Source: Ornithinibacillus contaminans
Lineage (GTDB): Bacteria > Bacillota > Bacilli > Bacillales > Amphibacillaceae
Reading direction: 5' to 3'
Length of the DNA stretch: 64,000 bases
NCBI RefSeq assembly: GCF_001038425.2
Contig: NZ_LDPV02000052.1
Span: 85,723 to 149,722 of the forward strand
A program made the translations under genes and the position numbers. This document shows, piece after piece, positions 8,684-15,400 of the stretch (its first letter is position 1; each line of letters starts with the position of its first letter). The notes under the pieces were generated by a model, which made no database searches, was not told the DNA's origin, and worked only from the letters and a program-made list of their open reading frames with translations.

Positions 8684-9151
8684 ATGAGTGAACTACGTAT
8701 GGAACCAATAGCTGATCTTGTCACCCTTGAAAAAAGATATGCAGGATTTTGGATGCGTTTTTGGGCATATAGCATGGATCTAGTAGTCATTTTTAGTCTA
8801 AATGGTATCTTGCTTTCTCCGTTCAAATTTGTCAATGAGGGGCTGGCGGTTAGCGTTGGTTTTTGGACGGTGACTGGAATAATTGGCGCTATTATTTACT
8901 ATGCCTATTTCTTATTCATGACGAAGTATTTTGGGCAAACAATTGGAAAAATGATTATCGGGATCAAAGTTATTCGGGAGGATGACCAGCCACTCAAATG
9001 GAGCGATCTTTTATTTCGAGAGCTTATAGGTAGATTTATTTACCAAGTATTTTCGTTCCTAGCAGTACTTTATATCATTGTAGGATTTACCGATGAAAAA
9101 CAAGGATTGCATGATATGATTGGTAGTACGCGCGTTATATTTGAACAATAA
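8684..9151 (+). CDS. yteJ: RDD-family membrane protein YteJ, partner of SppA
   Basis: A 155-residue protein with an RDD domain. The first helix carries the typical Arg-Asp pair (GFWMRFWAYSMDLVVIF, about residues 22-38), followed by two more membrane segments near 55-85 and 115-140 and the GQTIGKMIIGIKV motif near 93. It begins 14 bp after sppA with GGGGAGGG as RBS, so the two are translated from one message. In B. subtilis YteJ acts as a negative regulator of SppA; the same role is inferred here from the conserved neighbourhood. A terminator closes the operon. Confidence 0.88.
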   Translation: MSELRMEPIADLVTLEKRYAGFWMRFWAYSMDLVVIFSLNGILLSPFKFVNEGLAVSVGFWTVTGIIGAIIYYAYFLFMTKYFGQTIGKMIIGIKVIREDDQPLKWSDLLFRELIGRFIYQVFSFLAVLYIIVGFTDEKQGLHDMIGSTRVIFEQ

Positions 9152-9166
9152 AATAGATGAATGAGG

Positions 9167-9206
9167 CTCTTCTTGCAGTGATTCTTACGATAAGGAGAGT
9201 TTTTTT
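9167..9206 (+). terminator. Terminator of the sppA-yteJ operon
   Basis: CTCTTCTT (9167-9174) pairs with AAGGAGAG (9192-9199), followed by seven T residues. Confidence 0.8.
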
Positions 9207-9386
9207 GTTTAGAAACGGATTGAAAAAGGACGTAATGTAGGTGATTTTTGGGTCGAAATTAGTTGAATAAGATGAAGTTTTGACAGAGTGTTTACTTTAT
9301 ATTGCTAACAAAAATTATCTGAATTAAAATAATTAATAGAATTTTAAAACGGTCAGTCATCAAATTATGTTGAGGAGTTGGTTCTG

Positions 9387-10994
9387 TTGAACACAGATTC
9401 AAATGTAATGGATGAACTTACGAATTTACTCGAACGTGCCCGCCGAAATACTTTAGGAGATATTTTAGCGCGAACAAGAGATAGGATGCCCGAAAAATTT
9501 GCTTTGGCATATCGGGATAAGCGTCTGAATTACGAAGAACTCGACGACTTAGTCAATCAAACAGCGTTTGTTTTTCGGGAGAACGGAATGAAAAAGGGCG
9601 ATATGATTACGGTAATGTCTAAGAATAGCCTAGATTTTGTTGTGGTTAACTTTGCTTTAGCTCGAATTGGTGCTGTGATGATTCCGATTAACTATATGCT
9701 GACAAAAGATGATGTTCGCTTCATCCTCCAGCATGCTGGTGTTCGTGGCTTTATTGCGTCTGAGGAATATGCGCCAGTACTTGACTTAGCAGGTGAAGGA
9801 ATGCAAATTGATTTTCGCTATTTAATGGATTTGGAGGAAGCGGATTATCCAGATGAGCGCTTAGTGGACTGGACACCATTGCGTGATGTTACGGTGGATA
9901 AGCCTACTGAATTCGTAGATACGGCATTAGCTGATGATGACCTTGCTCACGTCTTATATACTAGTGGTACAGAATCACGTCCAAAAGGGGTTATGTTGAC
10001 ACATAAAAGTATTATTAGTGAATATATGAGCTGTATTGTTGACGGTAATATGACAGAGGAGGATGTCATCATTCATCCGCTTCCGATGTATCATAGTGCA
10101 CAGTTACACTGTTTCTTAGGGCCAAGTATTTATCTAGGATCTAGTGGGATTATTTTAGATGGTGCAAGTCCAGAGGTTATTTTGACTACAGTTGAAAAGG
10201 AATGTGCTACCCAGCTGTTTTGTCCACCGACGGTTTGGATTGCGCTTCTTCGCCACCCAGAGTTTGATACGCGGAATTTATCAACATTAGAAAAATGCTA
10301 TTACGGTGCTGCGATTATGCCAAGGGAAATATTAAAGGAGCTTTCGGAAAGGCTTCCCAATGCGAGGTTTTGGAATTTTTATGGGCAAACAGAGGTTGCA
10401 CCTCTCGCAACAGCCTTACAGCCACAAGACCAATTACGTAAGCTAGGCTCAGCAGGAAAACCAGCATTAAATATGCAAACAAAAATAGTAGATGATAATG
10501 ATCAAGAGGTACCTCGTGGTGATATAGGCGAGATTGTTCATCGTACACCACATGCGATGAAAGGGTATTTATTTGATCCGGAAAAAACGGCGGAAGCATT
10601 TCGAGGTGGTTGGTTCCACAGTGGTGATTTAGGGGTAATGGATGAGGAAGGCTACATTACAATTATCGACCGGAAAAAGGACATGATCAATACAGGTGGT
10701 GTGAATGTCTCCAGTAGAGAGGTGGAAGAGACCATTTATCAAATGGAAGGTGTTTCCGAGGTAGCTGTCATTGGCATTCCAGACAAATATTGGATCGAAG
10801 CCGTTACGGCAATAATCGTACCAAAATATGAAGCGAGTTTAACGGAAGAAGCCGTAATAGCGTATTGCAAAGGGATTTTATCAACCTTCAAAGTTCCGAA
10901 ATATGTCGCCTTCACGGATGTCTTGCCTAAAAATCCTAGTGGCAAAGTTTTGAAGCGAGAATTACGACAGGAGTATGAGGGTCTCGGTGATTGA
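9387..10994 (+). CDS. Acyl-CoA synthetase (AMP-binding family)
   Basis: Activates a carboxylic, probably fatty, acid to acyl-AMP and then acyl-CoA. The 535-residue protein shows the ANL-superfamily blocks: A3 P-loop YTSGTESRPKGVMLTH near residue 195, A5 NFYGQTEVAP near 330, A7 HSGDLG near 410, the hinge DRKKDMINTGG near 430, and the A10 catalytic Lys in PSGKVLKREL near 520. Start is taken as TTG 9387, 9 nt after GAGGAG; the frame could also begin at TTG 9378, which has no spacing, or ATG 9408. It stands alone, so substrate and pathway cannot be read from neighbours. Confidence 0.88.
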   Translation: MNTDSNVMDELTNLLERARRNTLGDILARTRDRMPEKFALAYRDKRLNYEELDDLVNQTAFVFRENGMKKGDMITVMSKNSLDFVVVNFALARIGAVMIPINYMLTKDDVRFILQHAGVRGFIASEEYAPVLDLAGEGMQIDFRYLMDLEEADYPDERLVDWTPLRDVTVDKPTEFVDTALADDDLAHVLYTSGTESRPKGVMLTHKSIISEYMSCIVDGNMTEEDVIIHPLPMYHSAQLHCFLGPSIYLGSSGIILDGASPEVILTTVEKECATQLFCPPTVWIALLRHPEFDTRNLSTLEKCYYGAAIMPREILKELSERLPNARFWNFYGQTEVAPLATALQPQDQLRKLGSAGKPALNMQTKIVDDNDQEVPRGDIGEIVHRTPHAMKGYLFDPEKTAEAFRGGWFHSGDLGVMDEEGYITIIDRKKDMINTGGVNVSSREVEETIYQMEGVSEVAVIGIPDKYWIEAVTAIIVPKYEASLTEEAVIAYCKGILSTFKVPKYVAFTDVLPKNPSGKVLKRELRQEYEGLGD

Positions 10995-11025
10995 GAAAAA
11001 ATTAAATTTCCTAGCATAGGAATTC

Positions 11026-11054
11026 GGATAAATCATGTTGTTTTTGAAATACTA
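11026..11054 (+). promoter_or_regulatory. Candidate sigma-G/F promoter for the small spore genes
   Basis: GGATA (11026-11030) and AATACTA (11048-11054) are separated by 17 nt, one mismatch each from the forespore consensus GHATR / CATACTA. The csgA-like gene downstream is a sigma-G target in B. subtilis. Confidence 0.45.
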
Positions 11055-11073
11055 GCTAATGGAGGTGTTGAAC

Positions 11074-11214
11074 TTGCCAGAGAAAAGTGATAACTGGAGT
11101 AAAAAGCGTGCTATTTCAAGTGTGAATCCTCAAGGTTTAACCGAGGAGACTGCCAATCACCGACCAAAATCGCAGTTAGAGGACAGGGCTAAAAAGAAGA
11201 ACACGAAGATTTAA
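11074..11214 (+). CDS. Small hydrophilic protein, unknown
   Basis: A 46-residue ORF from TTG at 11074, 8 nt after a strong GGAGGT, to TAA at 11212. The product begins MPEKSDNWSKKRAI, is Lys/Arg/Asn/Gln rich and lacks a hydrophobic stretch, as in many small forespore proteins. I do not recognise the family. It starts behind the candidate sigma-G promoter and ends 6 bp before the csgA-like gene, so it is probably a spore-compartment gene. The good RBS and tight packing support real coding despite the short length. Confidence 0.6.
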   Translation: MPEKSDNWSKKRAISSVNPQGLTEETANHRPKSQLEDRAKKKNTKI

Positions 11215-11220
11215 AAGCAG

Positions 11221-11478
11221 GTGAGAACAATCGATAAGACATTGTTGTACTTAAGAGAATCTTTATCTAATTATGCAGAGAATGAGTTAAACCAATCGAT
11301 TTATCATAAATTAATGAAAAATAGGTATGACAGCGAAGTGGCGTTTGTAGAGGATCTAAACGATAAAGAAATGCAGTATTTAGAGAAAATCCTGCAACGA
11401 GAAATTAATTATGCAGAAAATGTTCAAGATGATCTAAGGACAGAACAGCTTCGAGAGGTTTATGAACAAATTTTTTAG
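11221..11478 (+). CDS. csgA: Sigma-G-dependent sporulation protein, CsgA-like
   Basis: An 85-residue protein with the pattern DKTLLYLRESLSNYAENELN at the N-terminus and a C-terminal REINYAENVQ..REVYEQIF block. This matches my recollection of the Bacillus CsgA family, a small acid-soluble-type protein made in the forespore under sigma-G. The GTG at 11221 is the only usual start codon near the expected N-terminus, but AGCAGGTGAG overlaps it and would better serve a codon a few positions later (ATC at 11230), so the start is uncertain. It follows the 46-residue spore ORF at 6 bp. Confidence 0.7.
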   Translation: MRTIDKTLLYLRESLSNYAENELNQSIYHKLMKNRYDSEVAFVEDLNDKEMQYLEKILQREINYAENVQDDLRTEQLREVYEQIF

Positions 11479-11630
11479 GACATATGTGAAGAATTGCCTA
11501 TTTTCCAAAACTGGATGACATTGACATTGCTATTGAGGTTCGAACGATGTATGATAAGGATACAAGCTACGATGTACGTATTTAATTAAGTTTTAACCTC
11601 TAATTGGATAATAGGGAGTTTTACATTGAA

Positions 11631-11795
11631 ACTCTAATGCCGTGCCGCCATGGATGAGCGGAAGGCAGGAAGGTTTCTGCAAACACCCACTTTGGTGAAG
11701 TGGTGGTTTAAAACTTTTTATTCAAAATACGGCATATGTGGCTGTTGATAACTAACATGACAGGCCAGTTTCTTTCGAGAGACTGGCCATTTTTA
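11631..11795 (+). ncRNA. Unclassified structured RNA candidate with terminator
   Basis: This 165-nt intergenic stretch folds by eye into a closed multi-helix junction. P1 pairs ATGCCGT (11637-11643) with ACGGCAT (11729-11735). Inside lie P2 CCGC/GCGG (11645-11648 with 11658-11661), P3 GCAGGA/TTCTGC (11665-11670 with 11675-11680) and P4 (11681-11692 with 11698-11709, 10 pairs around a 2-nt internal loop, 5-nt loop). A perfect terminator follows at 11763. It resembles no riboswitch I know (not SAM, purine, T-box, c-di-AMP, c-di-GMP, TPP, lysine, glycine or PreQ1). No gene directly follows, so it is more likely a trans-acting small RNA than a riboswitch. A clear promoter was not found. Confidence 0.5.
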
Positions 11796-11796
11796 T
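11763..11796 (+). terminator. Strong terminator ending the structured RNA
   Basis: An 11-bp stem, GGCCAGTTTCT with AGAGACTGGCC, is capped by a UUCG tetraloop and followed by a T-run (11790-11794). Confidence 0.9.
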
Positions 11797-11880
11797 TGTG
11801 CGATAGAATAATTAGTGGATATGTGTGAGGAGTAACAATAGGTAATTTAGGACATCAGTATATAACCAGTCTGGAGTGGA

Positions 11881-12160
11881 GATTATCAGCCCGAAATACG
11901 GGAATATCGCTCGTAATGAGGAAACATCGCCCGAAGTACTGGAATATCGCTCGTAATAGGGAAACATCGCCCGAAATATGGGATTATCGCTCGTAATGAG
12001 GAAATATCGCCCGAAGTACTGGAATATCGCTCGTAATAGGGAAACATCGCCCGAAATATGGGAATATCGCTCGTAATGAGGAAATATCGCCCGAAGTACT
12101 GGAATATCGCTCGTAATGATAAATTATCGCCCGAAATACGAGAACATCGCTCATCAGTAG
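11881..12160. repeat. Array of fourteen 20-bp tandem units
   Basis: Fourteen consecutive units, each exactly 20 bp, share a core ATCGCYCG at a fixed place. Units alternate between a CGCCCGAA form and a CGCTCGTA form, giving a 40-bp dimer. The CGCCCGAA form itself alternates between ..AGTACT and ..AATATG endings, giving an 80-bp higher-order period. The first and last units are degenerate. There is no gene in it; minus-strand open frames are a by-product of the repeat. It lies between the structured RNA and the VOC gene. Confidence 0.9.
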
Positions 12161-12283
12161 GGATACCGAACTGCACGATCCTACCTTATAAGCAAATCCT
12201 TTCAACTAGTATTGGTAAATAGTATTATTAATTATCACTCTCAACTATTATGATAAATGTATCAATGGGTGAGGGGTGTTTGT

Positions 12284-12658
12284 ATGAATTTTAATTATGA
12301 AAAGATTGATCATGTGCAGTTGGCAGCGCCAGTGGGAGAAGAAGAGAATGCGCGCTTGTTTTACAGGGATTTGCTTGGACTTAACGAGGTAGAGAAGCCA
12401 GCAAATTTAAAGAAGCGTGGTGGAGTTTGGTTCCAGTCTGGTAATGTTGCCATTCATATTGGAGTTGAAGAACCGTTTTATCCAGCTAACAAGGCGCATC
12501 CTGCCATACGTGTGAACAATATTGAGGCGATGAGAGCTTATCTTGATTCGAAAAATGTTGCTTATACAGATGATGATAATTTACCAGGTGCTAATCGATT
12601 TTATCTAATCGATCCATTTGGCAACCGCTTAGAATTCCTTGAGTGGGGGAATTTATAG
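12284..12658 (+). CDS. VOC-superfamily (glyoxalase/bleomycin-resistance fold) protein
   Basis: A 124-residue single vicinal-oxygen-chelate domain. Candidate metal ligands occupy the expected places: His in KIDHVQLA near residue 10, His in VAIHIGVE near 63, and Glu in NRLEFLEW near 118. FYRDLLGL near 25 and the C-terminal DPFGNRLEF are diagnostic. Reaction and substrate cannot be assigned; Bacillaceae carry many such proteins. The ATG at 12284 is preferred over 12257 because GAGGGGTG lies just upstream. Confidence 0.85.
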   Translation: MNFNYEKIDHVQLAAPVGEEENARLFYRDLLGLNEVEKPANLKKRGGVWFQSGNVAIHIGVEEPFYPANKAHPAIRVNNIEAMRAYLDSKNVAYTDDDNLPGANRFYLIDPFGNRLEFLEWGNL

Positions 12659-12741
12659 TTTCCGCTTTATGAGGAAATAGAACTAGTATATTATTAAATT
12701 AACGTAAAGATAGTATGTTTTTAGGCCCAGGGGGAGAACAA

Positions 12742-13692
12742 TTGAAAAAGAAACATATGATTATTTTAGGAATTGTTATCGGTATTCTGATCATTGGATT
12801 GCTGGTAGCGGGTAATTATTTTTATGGGGAAGGCATTAAACGCGGTACTGATATCGAGTTACACAGTGAATCGGAAACCGTAAATGCTGAAGCGAGTGAA
12901 ACGGCGTTATCTATTATTGAAGAAGCGGAAGAATGGTATGCAACACAAGAACCAGAAATTCTAGAAATACAGTCTTATGACGATTTGACATTAAAGGCTG
13001 GGTTTTTGAAAAATGAGGAAAGCTCAGGTAAGGCAGTAATCTTGGCGCATGGCTATAGAGGAAAACATGATGATATGGATGATTTGGTTAAGTATTATTA
13101 TGATCAGGGGTTTGATGTGTTAATGCCTGATGCAAGAGGTCATGGTGCTAGTGAAGGGGACTATATTGGCTATGGCTGGCATGACCGCCTTGATTATGTA
13201 AAATGGATTGACTTGTTAATTGCGGAATATGGAGAAGAAGATATTCTTTTACATGGAAATTCCATGGGTGCTGCCCTTGTATTAATGACCAGTGGTGAGG
13301 AACTCCCATCAGAAGTGAAGGGGATTATTGCAGACAGCAGTTATACAACTGTTAAGGAAGAACTAAAGCACCAAATGAAATATTTATATCATCTTCCATC
13401 GTTTCCATTACTTGATGTAACGAGTGTAATAACGAAGGTTCGTGCTGGCTATTACTTTGGTGAAGCTTCTGCTGTTGAGCAGGTGAAGAAAAATACGCGT
13501 CCACTTTTCCTTATTCATGGAGACGCTGATGAGCTAGTGCCAACAGAAATGGCTTATGAATTATATGACGCAGCAGGTGGCGAAAAGGAATTATGGATTG
13601 TCCCTAATGCTGGTCATACAAAGGCATACACAGTTGAAACAGAAGAATTTCAACAACGATTACAATCGTTTATTGATAAAGCACTTGAATAG
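12742..13692 (+). CDS. Membrane-anchored alpha/beta hydrolase (YqkD-like), paralog 1
   Basis: A 316-residue hydrolase with an N-terminal membrane helix (about residues 5-25), so the catalytic domain should face outside. The triad is visible: nucleophile Ser in HGNSMGAA near 170, Asp in HGDADELVP near 265, and His in NAGHTKA near 293. The oxyanion-side motif is AHGYRG near 98, and RGHGASEGDYIGYGW near 135 is characteristic. TTG at 12742 is chosen, 7 nt after GGGGGA; an in-frame ATG at 12715 would place that RBS inside the gene. It is clearly paralogous to the gene at 24978. Related to B. subtilis YqkD; substrate unknown. Confidence 0.85.
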   Translation: MKKKHMIILGIVIGILIIGLLVAGNYFYGEGIKRGTDIELHSESETVNAEASETALSIIEEAEEWYATQEPEILEIQSYDDLTLKAGFLKNEESSGKAVILAHGYRGKHDDMDDLVKYYYDQGFDVLMPDARGHGASEGDYIGYGWHDRLDYVKWIDLLIAEYGEEDILLHGNSMGAALVLMTSGEELPSEVKGIIADSSYTTVKEELKHQMKYLYHLPSFPLLDVTSVITKVRAGYYFGEASAVEQVKKNTRPLFLIHGDADELVPTEMAYELYDAAGGEKELWIVPNAGHTKAYTVETEEFQQRLQSFIDKALE

Positions 13693-13698
13693 CAGAGA

Positions 13699-13730
13699 AG
13701 CACCGCTAATTTCCATTGGCGGTGCTTTTG
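13699..13730 (+). terminator. Terminator after hydrolase 1
   Basis: GCACCGC (13700-13706) pairs with GCGGTGC (13719-13725), then TTTT. Confidence 0.85.
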
Positions 13731-13745
13731 CTTAGTTAAAATTTT

Positions 13746-14315
13746 CTAGGCATCTAAATAGGTTACCTTATTCCAGGTTGCTTTCCAGTTTTTAGATTTT
13801 ATTCGCTTATAGTAAATTTTCATTTGGGCATCTGAACACTTGCAATCTGGAGTAGGGCGAACGGTTAGGTTTAGAACATCCTCCACACCATGAGGAGCCG
13901 TCAAACGTAATTCACCATTTCTGATTAGTTTTACACCTAATGCTGTCACCGTTTCTGGAAATTTAGAAATGGCATCTACTGTACTAGTATAGGGATCGAT
14001 TCCGTTTCTTAGATGCATACGGGCTTCGTTTTTTACCGACCATGGAACAGAAGGCAATAGCTGTTTCAGTCTATTCTCATATTCCTTTTCCATAGCTTCG
14101 TCAGTAGTAAATTTATCAAAGTAGACCAAATCAACATCATCGATTATTGTGGGCTGGGTAAAATCATGGAGAACATCCCAAATTTTTGAACGGACAAAGC
14201 CAGCACAGATCCACCAATCAGGTAGATCAAGCGTATGGGCTGCTTTAAGGATCTCCATCATGGTTGTGTCCTGTTGGATGATATCGTAAATGTCTTTTTC
14301 GTTTTGTAGTTGCAT
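13746..14315 (-). CDS. Nucleotidyltransferase-fold family protein (DUF925 type)
   Basis: A 189-residue protein of the 'nucleotidyltransferase family' group. The segment WWICAGFVRSKIWDVLHD near residue 45 followed by IIDDVDLVYFD near 70 is the family signature; the Asp-x-Asp pair is the likely metal site. No RNA- or protein-binding domain is attached, and the true substrate is unknown. The ATG at 14315 is chosen, 9 nt after GGAG; the frame continues upstream to 14378 and would then overlap maf. It lies 40 bp downstream of maf on the same strand and is probably co-transcribed. Confidence 0.78.
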   Translation of the reverse strand: MQLQNEKDIYDIIQQDTTMMEILKAAHTLDLPDWWICAGFVRSKIWDVLHDFTQPTIIDDVDLVYFDKFTTDEAMEKEYENRLKQLLPSVPWSVKNEARMHLRNGIDPYTSTVDAISKFPETVTALGVKLIRNGELRLTAPHGVEDVLNLTVRPTPDCKCSDAQMKIYYKRIKSKNWKATWNKVTYLDA

Positions 14316-14355
14316 TGATTTACTCTCCATTTCAAGCATTGAATAAAATAGCCAG

Positions 14356-14931
14356 TCAGGAAGCTGGATAAATGTCAAATTGCTTTAATTCACGAATTAC
14401 CCGTGAAATTGGGAGCCCCATAACTGTATAGTAATCACCGGTTAAGCTTTTTACCAATGCTGCTCCTTTGCCTTGAATGCCATATGCGCCAGCCTTATCA
14501 AACGGTTCTTTTGACTGTATGTATTGGGTGATTTCTTGTTCTGTTAATGGCCAGAATTCAACAAGTGTTTTTTCCACAAAAGATATTTCATGTTGATGGG
14601 AACGAATCATGACGCCTGTATAGACCTCATGCACGTTTCCGCCTAAGGAAGTTAGCATGGTAAAAGCATCTTCATCATTTTTCGGTTTACCAAAAATATT
14701 GCCGTTAAATGCAACAACGGTATCGGCTGATAAAATGACTTCGTTTGGGCGGGTAATTTCTGTTTGCTTACCTTTAAGGATTGCTAACTGTTCTACTGTT
14801 TTGGCAGGATTACCAAGATGAATATGTGATTCGTCGACATCTTGTTTTCGAATTGAAAATGGAATATTAACCTGTTCTAACAGTTCTTTTCTCCGAGGAG
14901 AAGTGGATGCTAGAATTAGTTCTTGTGTCAT
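14356..14931 (-). CDS. maf: Maf family nucleoside triphosphate pyrophosphatase
   Basis: A 191-residue house-cleaning pyrophosphatase that hydrolyses dTTP/UTP and modified nucleotides to monophosphates. The Maf signature LASTSPRRKELL is at residues 7-18, catalytic Asp lies in LSADTVV near 68, and GKPKNDEDAFTML near 80 and KAGAYGIQGKGA near 145 complete the fold. The ATG at 14931 follows GGAGGT by 6 nt. In B. subtilis maf sits near radC and mreB; here it is detached and paired with a nucleotidyltransferase-like gene. Confidence 0.93.
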   Translation of the reverse strand: MTQELILASTSPRRKELLEQVNIPFSIRKQDVDESHIHLGNPAKTVEQLAILKGKQTEITRPNEVILSADTVVAFNGNIFGKPKNDEDAFTMLTSLGGNVHEVYTGVMIRSHQHEISFVEKTLVEFWPLTEQEITQYIQSKEPFDKAGAYGIQGKGAALVKSLTGDYYTVMGLPISRVIRELKQFDIYPAS

Positions 14932-15072
14932 CAAAGTACCTCCGTTGAAACAATGTTCTAGTACTAATTAGTATACTAAAATTTATCTATTAAAAATAGT
15001 TACTATACAGATTGCTCATTTTTTGATATTTTTGATATTGTACACCAAAAGTCCTACATAGGGGGAATGAAA

Positions 15073-15351
15073 ATGGAAACAAAAGAGACAAATGGAAAAT
15101 CGGTTGCGTCATTAGTTTTAGGAATCATAGCAGTTATTGTACCTTATATTGGAATTATTCTTGGAATAATTGGTCTTGTATTAGCGAATAAGGGTATTAA
15201 AGAGATTGCGGTTACTGGCCAAGGCGGTAGAGGCCTTGCAGTTGCTGGAAGAGTTACCAGTATTATCGGGATTGTTTTTGGTGCTATTCTATTATTCTTT
15301 TTAATTCTAAGTCTTGCAATCCTTTCTTCAGATCCATATTATGGTTATTAA
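15073..15351 (+). CDS. Small DUF4190-type membrane protein
   Basis: A 92-residue protein with two transmembrane helices, about residues 10-32 and 60-85, joined by a Gly-rich loop (TGQGGRGLAVAG). The NGKSVASLVLGIIAVI start and GLVLANKGIKE segment are typical of DUF4190 proteins. Function unknown. The ATG at 15073 is preferred over 15067, since AGGGGG is 8 nt from it. A terminator follows directly. Confidence 0.7.
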   Translation: METKETNGKSVASLVLGIIAVIVPYIGIILGIIGLVLANKGIKEIAVTGQGGRGLAVAGRVTSIIGIVFGAILLFFLILSLAILSSDPYYGY

Positions 15352-15354
15352 AAA

Positions 15355-15400
15355 AACGGTAGTGATCAGTGTTACAGTTGATCACTATCGTTTTTTTTCT
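15355..15400. terminator. Bidirectional terminator between DUF4190 gene and PhoD-like gene
   Basis: AACGGTAGTGATCA (15355-15368) pairs with TGATCACTATCGTT, flanked by an A-run on the left and a T-run on the right, so it works on both strands. The last codons of the minus-strand phosphatase lie inside its right arm. Confidence 0.88.

Noticed and set aside
11650..11748. 32-codon ORF inside the structured RNA
   Set aside because: No ribosome-binding site, and it crosses the paired helices; structure explains the sequence better.
11881..12160. CRISPR array
   Set aside because: The repeats are 20 bp with no spacers between them.
11886..12205. Two overlapping minus-strand ORFs of 73-96 codons with YERYSSTSGDISSLRAI repeats
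   Set aside because: They arise because a 20-bp repeat without stops is open in several frames; no RBS and both frames read nearly the same peptide.
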